From Fen-1298 sp963833465 (GTDB taxonomy: Bacteria > Bacteroidota > Ignavibacteria > UBA10030): a stretch of 64,000 bases of DNA. The stretch covers positions 1,054,001 through 1,118,000 of the forward strand of contig CAWHXW010000003.1 in the NCBI GenBank assembly GCA_963833465.1, given 5' to 3'. The translations under genes and the position numbers were made by a program. Shown one piece after another: positions 36,480 to 45,254 of this stretch (position 1 is its first letter; the number at the start of each line of letters is the position of its first letter). The notes beneath the pieces are model-generated. The model worked only from the letters and a program-made list of their open reading frames with translations. It was not told where the DNA came from and searched no databases.

Positions 36480-38061
36480 AGAAATCACAAAAGGTTTTTA
36501 TTTAATTCTGTCTATTCTGGTTCTCTTTCTGATTGAAGGCTGTTCAACACCGGAAGGTAGAACAGACATTCAATCGACAGGCAGAACGGCTAAAATAGAT
36601 CCTGATTATTCCGGAATTGTCATCCCTCCTAATATCGCCCCATTGAATTTTTCCATTAAAGAATCCGGACAAGATTATTTCGTTCGGATTCAATCTAAAG
36701 AAGGAGATCCTATTCGGATCCAAAACAGTTCTGGGAATATTAAAATTTCTTTAAAGGCTTGGAAACACCTTCTCGCAGAGAATCTTGGACAGCAGCTGAT
36801 CATGGAAATTTTTGTTAGAAATCAAACCGGTCAATGGATTCGTTTCGATCCAATTGTGAATTACATTGCGCAAGATTCTATGGATAGCTATTTATCGTAC
36901 CGAAGATTTGTTACAAAATTCAACATATATAAAAAGATGGGTATTTTTCAAAGATGCATGGAAGATTTCGACGAAAATCCAATCCTCCTTAATCGATTGA
37001 CTTCCGATAATTGTATGAACTGTCACAATTTTTGGCAGAACGGTACAAATCGATGGCTACTGCACTTGCGCAGCGCACCAGGCACTTCAATGTTGTTGGT
37101 AACGGATGGCAAAGTCCGCAAAATAGATACGAAGACTAAATTCAACGGGCCTGTTGCTTATCCAGCTTGGCATCCGTCAGGCAATTTGATTGCATTCTCG
37201 GTAAGCAATTTATATTTATTTTTCCACCAGATAGGCGAATGTCGTGATGTGCTGGATCGAAATTCAGATATTGTTTTGTACGACATTCCTACGAATACCA
37301 TTACAACAACGCCGGCAATCTCAAGTCCAGACCGTATGGAAATTTGGCCTGCCTGGTCACCTGACGGCAAATACCTGTACTTTTGCAGCGCGCCTAAAAT
37401 AGAAACTTATGAGAATCTTGACAGGCCAAATGATTTAGCGTACGAAAAAATAAAATATGATTTGATGCGGATAGCTTACGATCCGATAAATCGCACTTGG
37501 GGAAAACTTGAAACAGTCATATCTTCTGATAAATTAGGATTAAGCATTACTGAACCAAGAGTGTCGCCTGACGGCCGTTACCTTCTTTTTACGGCGGCTA
37601 ATTACAGCCAATTTCCGATCTATCTCCCGAGTGCCGATTTGTATTTGTTAGATTTAACAAGCGGCAAATGGAAGAAGTTAGAAGTGAATAGTGATAAAGC
37701 TGATTCATTTCATTCTTGGTCGAGCAATAGCCGGTGGATCGTATTCTCAAGTAAACGAGATGATGGTTTGTTCACCAGACCATATTTCAGTCACATCGAT
37801 TCTATGGGAAATGCAACTAAACCATTTGTCCTTCCGCAGGAGAATCCCTTATTTTATAAAACAAATTTAGAAGTTTTTAATGTTCCTGAATTCTCAAAAG
37901 AACCCGTTCACACAAATCCGCAAATGTTAGCAGATGCAGCTTTCTCCGATGCCTTAATAGCAAAATTGGATACAAATGTAATCCAAAATAGGAACACTGA
38001 GAAAACAAAGTCTGATGCGAAGGCTCCAATTTCCTTGAAAAAGAATAAAATGAAACAATAA
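36466..38061 (+). CDS. PD40 beta-propeller lipoprotein with CxxCH motif
   Basis: A 531-residue lipoprotein (LVLFLIEGCSTPEG, Cys near residue 27). The N-terminal part carries DNCMNCHNF near residue 181, a CxxCH typical of covalent heme c binding. The C-terminal half has TolB/PD40-type propeller blades: AYPAWHPSGNLIAFSVS, EIWPAWSPDGKYLYFCS, EPRVSPDGRYLLFTA and SFHSWSSNSRWIVFSS. The ATG at 36466 begins the signal and overlaps the DUF6057 stop, so the two genes are coupled and probably work together. I recall that PD40 and DUF6057 genes often neighbour each other in Bacteroidota, but their role is unknown. A cytochrome function is possible but rests on one motif. Confidence 0.75.
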   Translation: MNINKEITKGFYLILSILVLFLIEGCSTPEGRTDIQSTGRTAKIDPDYSGIVIPPNIAPLNFSIKESGQDYFVRIQSKEGDPIRIQNSSGNIKISLKAWKHLLAENLGQQLIMEIFVRNQTGQWIRFDPIVNYIAQDSMDSYLSYRRFVTKFNIYKKMGIFQRCMEDFDENPILLNRLTSDNCMNCHNFWQNGTNRWLLHLRSAPGTSMLLVTDGKVRKIDTKTKFNGPVAYPAWHPSGNLIAFSVSNLYLFFHQIGECRDVLDRNSDIVLYDIPTNTITTTPAISSPDRMEIWPAWSPDGKYLYFCSAPKIETYENLDRPNDLAYEKIKYDLMRIAYDPINRTWGKLETVISSDKLGLSITEPRVSPDGRYLLFTAANYSQFPIYLPSADLYLLDLTSGKWKKLEVNSDKADSFHSWSSNSRWIVFSSKRDDGLFTRPYFSHIDSMGNATKPFVLPQENPLFYKTNLEVFNVPEFSKEPVHTNPQMLADAAFSDALIAKLDTNVIQNRNTEKTKSDAKAPISLKKNKMKQ

Positions 38062-38083
38062 GCGTGGAATTTTAAAAAGTAGC

Positions 38084-38240
38084 ATGGCATATTCGGGAGA
38101 AAAGCAAAAATATGAAAAAGTAGGTGTTTGGATTCAAGAGTCTCTTTTTTTCTATTGTGTTTCTTCTGTCTATTACTTCAAATTCATACCATTTTTATTA
38201 ACGAACCGTTGTTGCATGTTTTTTAAAGGAGTTAGTTCGC
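38084..38240 (+). pseudogene. Decayed duplicate of the DUF6057 gene 5' end
   Basis: From an ATG at 38084 the translation MAYSGEKQKYEKVGVWIQES aligns with the start of the DUF6057 gene at 34624 (IQISIWIQEC). The nucleotide match continues (TGGATTCAAGA, CTTTTTTT, TTTCTT, then TTTTTTAAAGGAGT against TTTTTTAAGGGCTT), but the frame is lost and the copy stops after about 150 bases. The rest of DUF6057 is absent. It precedes the Rid-family gene, so an ancestral unit of DUF6057, PD40 and Rid-like genes may have been duplicated and then deleted. Confidence 0.6.
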
Positions 38241-38335
38241 TGATGTGACTTTGAAGGCGAATGTCAAAAGTAAATTCAGATACACAATTCCAAACTCGAA
38301 TGAGAGAAGAAACAAAGTAATAAATGAGGTAGTAG

Positions 38336-39526
38336 ATGATTCAGCGTTCTGTTGAGCAGTATTCCACATATAAAATTTTTATAACATCACTGAGTAACCA
38401 AATGTTTATCAGTGCTTCGGTTCTGAAAAGAGACGCAGAGCTGGAAAATACTATAAAAGAAATTTATGACAGGACCGCAGAATTATTGTCTGCCTCATCC
38501 TGCCAGATTATTCATGAACGTTGCTTTGCCGACATTGGATTTCAAAAACAAATTCTCGAAGCCCGGAATAATGCGTTTCGTAAATGTGAAATGGAAATAG
38601 ATATACCAGTTACTTTTGTAGAGGGAAAATCGTGTCTGGAAAACAAATTTGCCGGAATCCAAATAAGAGCTTTAAAACTTTTCCCGGAAAACAGTGTACG
38701 GACTATTCTTTATCAAGGAATTCCAAAAGGCAGAGCTTGGAACCTTGATGGTTCTACATTTTTTATGCTCCAGAATGTCAATGGAGGAAAAACAGGCGAT
38801 TCAGAACACACAGACAGAAAATCTCAGTCTGAGGCAATGTTCCGCCAAGCGGAAAAAATTCTGCGCACAGAAGGAGCAGTTTATCAGGATGTTGTACGAA
38901 CATGGATTTATATATCGGATATTTTAAATTGGTACGGCGATTTTAATGAGGTAAGAAACCATTGTTATTCGGATTATGGTATTCTTGGAAATATTGATTC
39001 AAAAGTTCAGGCAGAGCAAATTTACCTTCCCGCTAGTACCGGCATTGAAGGTAATAATCCTGATGGTCTTCCTGCAACAATGGATGTTTTTGCTATCCAT
39101 CGACATCCGAAGAGCCCCGTTAAAGTTCGCCCGATATACAGTGCCAAACAACGTTCGCCATTTCGTTACGGGTCCGCATTTTCGCGAGCCATGGTATTAG
39201 AAGAATCAAATAATAAATTAATTTTAGTTTCCGGCACAGCTTCAATTGATGAGCAAGGGAAAAGTGTTTTTTTGGGTGATGCTGCTGCGCAAATCCGGCA
39301 AAGCTTGAATGTTGTATCTGCATTAATAGCGCCCGAAGGTGCAACACTTCAGGATATATGCGAAGCTACGATATTTATCAAAAGTAAAGAAGATTTTTCG
39401 GTTTTCCAGAAAGTGATCGAACAGATGGGTATTTTAAAAATACCTTCTGTTAATGTTATAGCCGATGTTTGCAGAGATGAATTGTTATTCGAACTTGATG
39501 CAGCGTTTATTCTTGAAAAAAAATAA
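38336..39526 (+). CDS. Tandem Rid/YjgF-family protein (chorismatase-like layout)
   Basis: A 396-residue protein. The C-terminal region (about 290-392) is a clear Rid/YjgF domain: LILVSGTASIDEQGKSVFLG, AAQIRQSLNVVSALIAPEGA, DICEATIFIKSKED and PSVNVIADVCRDELLFELDA. The middle (about 150-260, with AEKILRTEGAVYQDVVRTWI) looks like a second, diverged Rid repeat. This two-domain layout recalls chorismatases of the FkbO/Hyg5 type, but activity cannot be assigned. Rid proteins usually deaminate reactive enamines/imines. No signal peptide is seen. Confidence 0.7.
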   Translation: MIQRSVEQYSTYKIFITSLSNQMFISASVLKRDAELENTIKEIYDRTAELLSASSCQIIHERCFADIGFQKQILEARNNAFRKCEMEIDIPVTFVEGKSCLENKFAGIQIRALKLFPENSVRTILYQGIPKGRAWNLDGSTFFMLQNVNGGKTGDSEHTDRKSQSEAMFRQAEKILRTEGAVYQDVVRTWIYISDILNWYGDFNEVRNHCYSDYGILGNIDSKVQAEQIYLPASTGIEGNNPDGLPATMDVFAIHRHPKSPVKVRPIYSAKQRSPFRYGSAFSRAMVLEESNNKLILVSGTASIDEQGKSVFLGDAAAQIRQSLNVVSALIAPEGATLQDICEATIFIKSKEDFSVFQKVIEQMGILKIPSVNVIADVCRDELLFELDAAFILEKK

Positions 39527-40194
39527 AAATGTTTCTATTGCTGGTTTCATTATAGAATTCATTTCTCTTCGTAGAATTTCTAACATAGCTAAACCTGACA
39601 TTTCTGTTTGATGTAACTCCAAGCTTTTACAATGATCTAATATGGCAAATTTGAACAACACCATGTGTTTCATATGGATTGTTTCTATTTGCAAAAACCA
39701 ATTGTTTTGATTGCTTCAAAAACATTTTTTGTTTTAATGCGATTGCATTGATATCAGTTTGTTTTTCTTCTTGTTTGAACTGCCATTCTATTTTAACGAC
39801 ACATTATTTTGCATATCGCTTGATTCAGTAAAGATCTAAAATGTAGAATTAGCTAAAATTGAAATTTATCATATTCTCCTTTTAATCTCGATTCAAAAAG
39901 AAAAACCGTTTGAAAAATTATTGCATCGCTTTACGTTATTTTGTATCTTACTATTGCAATTGAGTTCATTTGAAATCTTCCGAACATAATAACGAACTTA
40001 TACAATTGCCCTTCGAAAATTGCGAGGCATCGGGAGTGCCTAAATGATAAAGAGGGCAATTTTATTTTTGGGTGACTGTCGAAAAGGACTTGGTACTAAA
40101 CTTGGGACTCAACTTGGTACTATTGATGCCAAAACTGGCACTATCGGGGTCAAGTTGTATGTTACAAGTGTCGAAAACAGAATAAAAACTAAAT
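39527..40194. other. Intergenic region before the tRNA pair
   Basis: No supported gene is seen. The only notable element is a short direct-repeat patch at about 40087-40132, in which CTTGGTACT, CTTGGGACT and CTTGGTACT recur at 12-16 base spacing, followed by CTGGCACT. It lies just upstream of the tRNAs that border the integrated element. It could be a recombinase arm-site cluster or a simple repeat. The remaining sequence is AT-rich and featureless. Confidence 0.5.
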
Positions 40195-40266
40195 GGCGCC
40201 GTACCCAAGTGGTAAGGGAGAGGTCTGCAAAACCTTTATGCAACGGTTCGAATCCGTTCGGCGCCT
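40195..40266 (+). tRNA. tRNA-Cys (GCA)
   Basis: A complete cloverleaf: acceptor GGCGCCG (40195-40201) pairs with CGGCGCC (40259-40265), discriminator T. Anticodon arm GAGGT-CTGCAAA-ACCTT with anticodon GCA. T-arm AACGG-TTCGAAT-CCGTT. The 3' CCA is not encoded. The G-T pair at the base of the anticodon stem is tolerated. It is followed by tRNA-Leu 74 bases downstream on the same strand. Confidence 0.95.
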
Positions 40267-40340
40267 CAATAGCAAAAGAAAAGTTAGAAGTTATCAGAAA
40301 ATGAAATTTGTTTTTGCCTTTTTGATTTTGGATTGATATT

Positions 40341-40426
40341 GCCGGGATGGCGGAATTGGTAGACGCACAGGACTTAAAATCCTGTGTCCTGCAAAGGGCG
40401 TGCGGGTTCGAGTCCCGCTCTCGGCA
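40341..40426 (+). tRNA. tRNA-Leu (TAA), probable integration target
   Basis: An 86-nt class II tRNA: acceptor GCCGGGA (40341-40347) pairs with TCTCGGC (40419-40425) with one G-T pair, discriminator A. Anticodon arm CAGGA-CTTAAAA-TCCTG with anticodon TAA, a long variable arm (TGTCCTGCAAAGGGCG) and T-arm GCGGG-TTCGAGT-CCCGC. CCA is not encoded. A tyrosine integrase begins 108 bases downstream, the classic arrangement for a tRNA-targeted element. No second copy of the tRNA 3' end was found by eye. Confidence 0.95.
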
Positions 40427-40427
40427 C

Positions 40428-40442
40428 TGAATCTTAGATTCA
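40428..40442. terminator. Short hairpin after tRNA-Leu
   Basis: TGAATCT-T-AGATTCA is an inverted repeat directly after the tRNA-Leu 3' end, followed by the T-rich ATTTGATTC. It probably terminates or helps process the tRNA transcript; because the integrase follows, it could alternatively mark the junction of the inserted element. Confidence 0.5.
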
Positions 40443-40480
40443 ATTTGATTCTATTGATTTAAATTACCGTCCCTCTTGAT

Positions 40481-40502
40481 AAGTGTCCAAAAAGTGTCCA
40501 AA
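40481..40502. repeat. Tandem 11-base direct repeat before the integrase
   Basis: AAGTGTCCAAA occurs twice head to tail (40481-40491 and 40492-40502), 32 bases before the integrase start. Direct repeats of this size beside a tyrosine integrase are often arm-type sites for integrase or excisionase, or operator sites. A related AAGTGTCGAAAA lies near 40167. Confidence 0.6.
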
Positions 40503-40534
40503 TTTTATGAACTTCAAGGAACTGGAGGATATTT

Positions 40535-41659
40535 ATGCCGCATAAAAAAGTCAACTTGAAAATCATCGCAAGGGGAAAAAATAAAGTATATCAATTAGAT
40601 TATCGCCTTCCTAGTGGTAAAAGAAAAAGAGAGACTTATTATAACAAGCAAGATGCATATCAGGTGAGAACCGAAATTGAAAGAAGACTCACTTCTCAAT
40701 TAACTGGTATAGAACCACTTGAAGAACGTAATATTGGGCTCGAACCACTTATTGATGAATACTTAAAAAAGAAAACAAGTTTACGAGAAAATACTGTTTT
40801 GCGTTACAATGATTACAAAAAGCGTATCATTTATTTTTTTGAAAAAGAATTTCCGTTTGCGTTTTCGAATGTTAGAGGCATTGAATCAAGATATTTTCGG
40901 GAAATGATACGTTTGCTACTGATTGGTGACGATAAATTAAATTGGAGGCCGTGGAAAAAGAAAACAATAAATGATCTTATAGCATTTATGAGATCGGTTT
41001 TTAAATATGCCGTTGAAAAGAAATACATCCGTGATGACATAATGAAAGATATTGAACTATTTAAAATTTCAGAAAAAGCGGAACCACATTATTATGATGA
41101 TATGCAGATGGAACAACTCTTAAAACATTCAGATCCTCTGTGGGCCCCAATCTTTAAGTTTCTCTCTTTAACTGGACTACGAAGGGGAGAATTGATTAAT
41201 TTAAGGTGGGAAGATGTTCGGATTGACTCTAATAAAGCGCAGATTATAATTCAATCGCACGAAGATTTTCAAACTAAGACAGGTGGTGCACGCATTATTC
41301 CTTTATCTCCGAAGGCAATAGAAATTATTGAATCTATGAAGGGGAGAAACGAGAAATATGTTTTCGTAAATAAAATAAATCAAAAAATACATCCTAATAC
41401 AATTTTGAACCAGATGAAAACTGCTTTGAAGAAGGCAAATTTGCAGGGTAATTTAAAGTCACTTAGACATAGCTTTGCCTCAAAACTTGCTAGAAAAGGT
41501 GTCCGTCGCGAAACAATAGCTAAACTTCTTGGGCACAATGATATAAACACTACCGCTGTATATGAACACCTATCCCCGAATTATCTAAAAACCGAAATGA
41601 ACAGAGTCGATCAGGCAGACAATTTTTTAGATGAGGTTAAGACCGTTGCGATTGGATAA
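40535..41659 (+). CDS. Tyrosine recombinase (phage/ICE-type integrase)
   Basis: A 374-residue tyrosine integrase. The N-terminal arm-binding part (about 1-65) is followed by a SAM-like core-binding domain (about 75-180) and the catalytic domain (about 190-360). Catalytic residues visible are Arg in LTGLRRGELINLRWEDV, the H-x-x-R box in LKSLRHSFASKLARKGV, the next His in LGHNDINTT and Tyr in TAVYEHLSPNY. It starts 108 bases after tRNA-Leu, pointing to site-specific insertion at that tRNA and marking the left end of the element. Confidence 0.95.
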   Translation: MPHKKVNLKIIARGKNKVYQLDYRLPSGKRKRETYYNKQDAYQVRTEIERRLTSQLTGIEPLEERNIGLEPLIDEYLKKKTSLRENTVLRYNDYKKRIIYFFEKEFPFAFSNVRGIESRYFREMIRLLLIGDDKLNWRPWKKKTINDLIAFMRSVFKYAVEKKYIRDDIMKDIELFKISEKAEPHYYDDMQMEQLLKHSDPLWAPIFKFLSLTGLRRGELINLRWEDVRIDSNKAQIIIQSHEDFQTKTGGARIIPLSPKAIEIIESMKGRNEKYVFVNKINQKIHPNTILNQMKTALKKANLQGNLKSLRHSFASKLARKGVRRETIAKLLGHNDINTTAVYEHLSPNYLKTEMNRVDQADNFLDEVKTVAIG

Positions 41660-42194
41660 TTAAAATACAATCTACCCCCTCCTGGGTCTCCTAATGAGGC
41701 GTACGGCTTCTACCAGTAAGGGGGCGTTGCTCACCTGCAAAACATTTATGTGGTAACTTTCCAGAATCCCCCCTTGGGGCCCCCTTTACTATAGCAAAAA
41801 TCGTTTTTCTAAAAATTGGGGGCGAATATTTTTGGGAGTCCTTTTGTTTTTCGGCTAAAATCACAGGTTGGGAAAATATTTTTTGTGCTTAAAACCCCAT
41901 ATAACACATGCCTATAATGCGACTGACTTTAATAAGCGATTTGGAAAAAGAGGGGTGATGTGTTATATTATTAAGCGAAAAATTTGGAAACGAATTAATC
42001 GCACGACTGTTTTATTGCGGCCCCGCCCGGGGTTTCGTATTAAAGGTTGTTGTAGTAAAAAGCTTATCTGAGGTAATTAATCAATGAGTGTACAAATTTT
42101 AGGTGATCGGTGGAATCTGGATTTTATTTTTGAATCCTATTAAGATTTCGTTTGTACAATTCAAAATATTTTAGTATACTATAAGTATGTAGAT
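41660..42194. other. Non-coding region with C/G tracts after the integrase
   Basis: Unlike its AT-rich surroundings, 41671-41830 holds runs of C and G: ACCCCCT (41674-41680), AGGGGGC (41719-41725), CCCCCCTTGGGGCCCCC (41768-41784) and TTGGGGGCG. The first two can pair over about 40 bases, and CCCCTTGGGG makes its own hairpin. No credible gene is seen; a 67-codon frame at 41868 needs a TTG start and looks random. The structure may be a terminator, a replication or recombination site, or an RNA. Confidence 0.5.
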
Positions 42195-42407
42195 TTAAAT
42201 ATATATCTCCCCAGCGTTTTCTGCTTCGCAGTTCCGTTCGGCTGATCCAAGATTACTTAATGGTCCAATTGTTTCATAGTCCATCACCCACATCGGCAGG
42301 TTGTTTTGAATAGCAACTCGACTGATGGACAAATCGTTTGTCATCCACATCACGGCATTTCGCCCATTGTGCAGAAGTGTCGCGTGGTAATGATTAACGA
42401 GATCCAT
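42195..42407 (-). CDS. Small hypothetical protein divergent from the primase
   Basis: A 70-residue frame with ATG at 42407, MDLVNHYHATLLHNGRNAVM, continuing through WVMDYETIGPLSNLGSAE. It starts 21 bases from the primase ATG on the opposite strand. Codon use looks like that of neighbours, but no ribosome site, signal or family is recognised. It could be a small regulator of the element or chance. Confidence 0.35.
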   Translation of the reverse strand: MDLVNHYHATLLHNGRNAVMWMTNDLSISRVAIQNNLPMWVMDYETIGPLSNLGSAERNCEAENAGEIYI

Positions 42408-42428
42408 TAATTAACAGGAATAATAACA

Positions 42429-44450
42429 ATGGAAGAATCACCTCGTGATAAAACAATTACTCTGAGTCTTGCTCCGGCCAATCTCAATCCGAAGTCAAAC
42501 ACAGAGTTCAAAAAGAGATCTGTTCAAGTAACAGACCTTCAGAATATTTTAAAGCGCTGCAACTATTCTAATTTGATCTGGCGTAATGAATATCGCGTAA
42601 GTGCAAATTTTGAATCCGCTAATGTAATTATTATAGATATAGATAATGGAATGCTGCTTACAGAAGCTATCAAGCATCTCCGAGACAATAAATTAAATTA
42701 CGCAATAATTACAACGAAGAGTCATACAGAAACAAAACATAGGTTCCGAGTGATTCTGTTTATAGATCGACCAATTATTTCTTGTGAGGATTATAAAAGA
42801 ATCGTAAACGATATTCGCCAGGCTCATTTTCCTAAATGGGACACAAATACTCTTGATTTGGCTCGTTTCTATTTTTATTCTCCGTCTGATGCCTTCTTCG
42901 ACATTTGGTTGGATGGGAATAATTACAAGGTTGATACTAATCCAAGTACTTTAAATATGAGGGATTATGTAAATGGTGCATTTTCAAATGATCGAGTCGT
43001 TAAAGGAATAGATGGCAAGGAATTATTAGTCTCTGATATTAAAGAGAAGACACAGATATTTTGTCCGTTTCACAACGACAATAATCCATCGGCGTTTTTT
43101 GATTACTCGGAAAAGTCAAAGAATAGTTTTATCCATTGTTCCAGCTGTGGCAAAACATTCTGGATGATGAGAGAACCAATATCCATCGATGAAGCCCTTA
43201 ATTCATTCTGGTCTATTGGGAAATCGATTTTCCAATTTGTAATACAGGAAGACGAGTTTCTGGCGAGTGAACTTGGGAAAGACAAATTTTTCATAATGAC
43301 CAAAGGGTTTGAAAAAGAAGACAGAGACAGAATATTTGCATCACTTGTAAATACAAAGCATATACCAACACTTAGGCGGATTAATTATATCGGTGATCCT
43401 ATGGTTGATAGCACGCAATTCTCCGTGTTTCCAGAATCAGGATCAATTGATGTAAGTGTATCTGCATCTCCGATAAAGGTTCGAGACAATGACTTTGTAA
43501 ACAAATTTCTTGAAGATCGGTTCGGCGCATATACCGTTAATGTAAAACAGTGGATGGCGGTTTATGCATACAGCAACTATCGCAAGCTTCCTATTCTTAT
43601 TGTAACAGGAAACCGCGGAAGCGGAAAAAACACATTTGCCGAGATGATTATGGCAATGTATCCATCTCTCTCTCAATTTTGGAGAGGGTATCTTGCAAAC
43701 TTCACTGATGAAGTCGAGAAAAAGTTATTAATAGCCGACGAAGCATTTTCTGACAACCCGGTTCATTATTCGCACTTAAAATCACTCATCGGAGCTAGCG
43801 AACACGTTGTAAATAAAAAATATAGAGAACCATATATTGTAAAGAACAATCTGAACATCATAATATTGTCAAATTCAAAAATACCAATCTACGTAAACCC
43901 GAATGAATTACCGGCAAGCGATTCGAACAATCAGTTTCTTGTTGTTGATTTTCATCCTCTGGCGGGACCGATTGATCCAATGTTGGGACAGAAGCTAGCC
44001 GATAGAATCGGTTATTACATTCGTACTGAACTAAAAAAGATATTCGAAGAATTATCATTTGATGGCAATCGCTACAGCATTTCTGTACCAATCACAGAGT
44101 CAGAGAAAACTCTGTTCAACAACAATGGAAATGATATCGACGATGCTGCTATTAATATTTTGCATTCTTTGGAATCGATAATTTCTGATCCTTCCAACGA
44201 GATCGATAAAATCGCAAAACTATTTGTAACCGAGTGTGGCTTTTTGCCTGTTAATTGGTTTCTCTGGGAAAGAAGAAATAAAGGATTTGAAGATACCAAA
44301 ATTGCTAGGCGGTTAGTAGATATTGGTGTTTTTAAATCCCTTGAAAAAAAACGGGTTCAATATAATTACAGACGAGAATACTGTTTTGAATTAACAGAAG
44401 GGATTCGCGAAAAGCTAAAAAAACCGATTGAGGTTCTTGAAGTCAAGTAG
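42429..44450 (+). CDS. Primase-helicase of the mobile element (DUF5906/SF3-like)
   Basis: A 673-residue replication protein. The N-terminal part (about 30-180) looks like an archaeo-eukaryotic-type or PriCT-like region (VIIIDIDNGMLLTEAIKHLR). CPFHNDNNPSAFFDY and HCSSCGKTFW (about 218-245) form a zinc finger of the CHC2 type. The C-terminal half is a P4/SF3-like helicase: Walker A VTGNRGSGKNTFAEM, Walker B KKLLIADEAFSDN and sensor LNIIILSNSKIPI. Such proteins start replication of phage satellites, integrative plasmids and phages. The gene ends at a strong terminator (44467-44490). Confidence 0.85.
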   Translation: MEESPRDKTITLSLAPANLNPKSNTEFKKRSVQVTDLQNILKRCNYSNLIWRNEYRVSANFESANVIIIDIDNGMLLTEAIKHLRDNKLNYAIITTKSHTETKHRFRVILFIDRPIISCEDYKRIVNDIRQAHFPKWDTNTLDLARFYFYSPSDAFFDIWLDGNNYKVDTNPSTLNMRDYVNGAFSNDRVVKGIDGKELLVSDIKEKTQIFCPFHNDNNPSAFFDYSEKSKNSFIHCSSCGKTFWMMREPISIDEALNSFWSIGKSIFQFVIQEDEFLASELGKDKFFIMTKGFEKEDRDRIFASLVNTKHIPTLRRINYIGDPMVDSTQFSVFPESGSIDVSVSASPIKVRDNDFVNKFLEDRFGAYTVNVKQWMAVYAYSNYRKLPILIVTGNRGSGKNTFAEMIMAMYPSLSQFWRGYLANFTDEVEKKLLIADEAFSDNPVHYSHLKSLIGASEHVVNKKYREPYIVKNNLNIIILSNSKIPIYVNPNELPASDSNNQFLVVDFHPLAGPIDPMLGQKLADRIGYYIRTELKKIFEELSFDGNRYSISVPITESEKTLFNNNGNDIDDAAINILHSLESIISDPSNEIDKIAKLFVTECGFLPVNWFLWERRNKGFEDTKIARRLVDIGVFKSLEKKRVQYNYRREYCFELTEGIREKLKKPIEVLEVK

Positions 44451-44466
44451 TGCCCGAGGTGCCAGG

Positions 44467-44490
44467 CGGTGCCACGAGTCTGTGGCACCG
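44467..44490 (+). terminator. Rho-independent terminator after the primase
   Basis: CGGTGCCAC (44467-44475) pairs perfectly with GTGGCACCG (44482-44490) around GAGTCT, and TTTCTCCTTT follows. It begins 17 bases after the primase stop. Confidence 0.85.
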
Positions 44491-44735
44491 TTTCTCCTTT
44501 ATTTATAAGGGTCTAATAATGAAATGCCCAAGTGGCTAGTGTTTTTATAAAATAGAATTAAAAAATAGAGAGAAGAGGATAGAGAAGATGAGAGTGTATA
44601 TAGAAGTTTTAGAAAACATCAGGCACTTAGCCACTTTGAGCAAAGTGTCCGAATTTATTAATGATTTGGTGCCTAATGGTGCTGCCACTGATGGCACCAG
44701 ATGGATCAATAATATATATGTAAATAGGAATAACA

Positions 44736-44960
44736 ATGAAAACAAAATTAACAGATAAGCAGAAGGTGGTCCTGGATTACATTGTGGGATACGTGGCCAA
44801 ATGCAAAATTAGTCCAACACAAGCGGATATTGCGAATAACACTTTTGTCAAACATCAAGCCAACGTTCGTCACTACCTACAAGCTCTTTCGCGCAAAAAG
44901 TATATTTCGATAGAACCATTTGAACCGAGATCTATACAAATATTGCCGCAAGGAAAGTAG
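44736..44960 (+). CDS. LexA-like winged-helix DNA-binding protein
   Basis: A 74-residue protein that is essentially a lone LexA N-terminal DNA-binding domain: LTDKQKVVLDYIVGYVAKCK, then ISPTQADIANNTFVKHQANV (helix-turn-helix) and RHYLQALSRKKYISI, ending with a wing. There is no peptidase domain, so it cannot be cleaved like LexA. It probably regulates the element, for example its primase or a promoter nearby. A short inverted repeat TGGTGC-n11-GCACCA lies upstream near 44677-44699. Confidence 0.8.
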   Translation: MKTKLTDKQKVVLDYIVGYVAKCKISPTQADIANNTFVKHQANVRHYLQALSRKKYISIEPFEPRSIQILPQGK

Positions 44961-45254
44961 GTAACGATGCCACATAGGCAAATTTTATTTTGAAAGCTAT
45001 AGCTTTTGGATGATAACAGATGCTAACTGTAGATCTCAGTGCGATAGATGATAGGAAGCAAGAGAAATCCGGTCAAAAAGATGTTGAATCTCATTCCGTT
45101 TTTCGGGTCTCCAAGTTCTTGTATTCTTATATATTAGTATGATACTAGTATGATGATTTGTGACTTAATATTTATGGTTTTACCGTGATACCCACGTTTG
45201 TGGTGTGTTACAGATTCAAGAATAATAAACAAGCTAATGAAAAGGAAATAACTA

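Noticed and set aside
39485..39694. A 69-codon minus-strand frame
   Set aside because: It overlaps the end of the Rid-like gene and has no supporting motif or ribosome site.
40044..40304. An 86-codon frame with repeated G-T-K-L-G-T-type residues
   Set aside because: It runs straight through tRNA-Cys, and its repetitive residues come from the CTTGGTACT-type DNA repeats.
41868..42071. A 67-codon frame before the primase
   Set aside because: It needs a TTG start without ribosome site, and its Arg/Lys/Cys-rich translation resembles no family.
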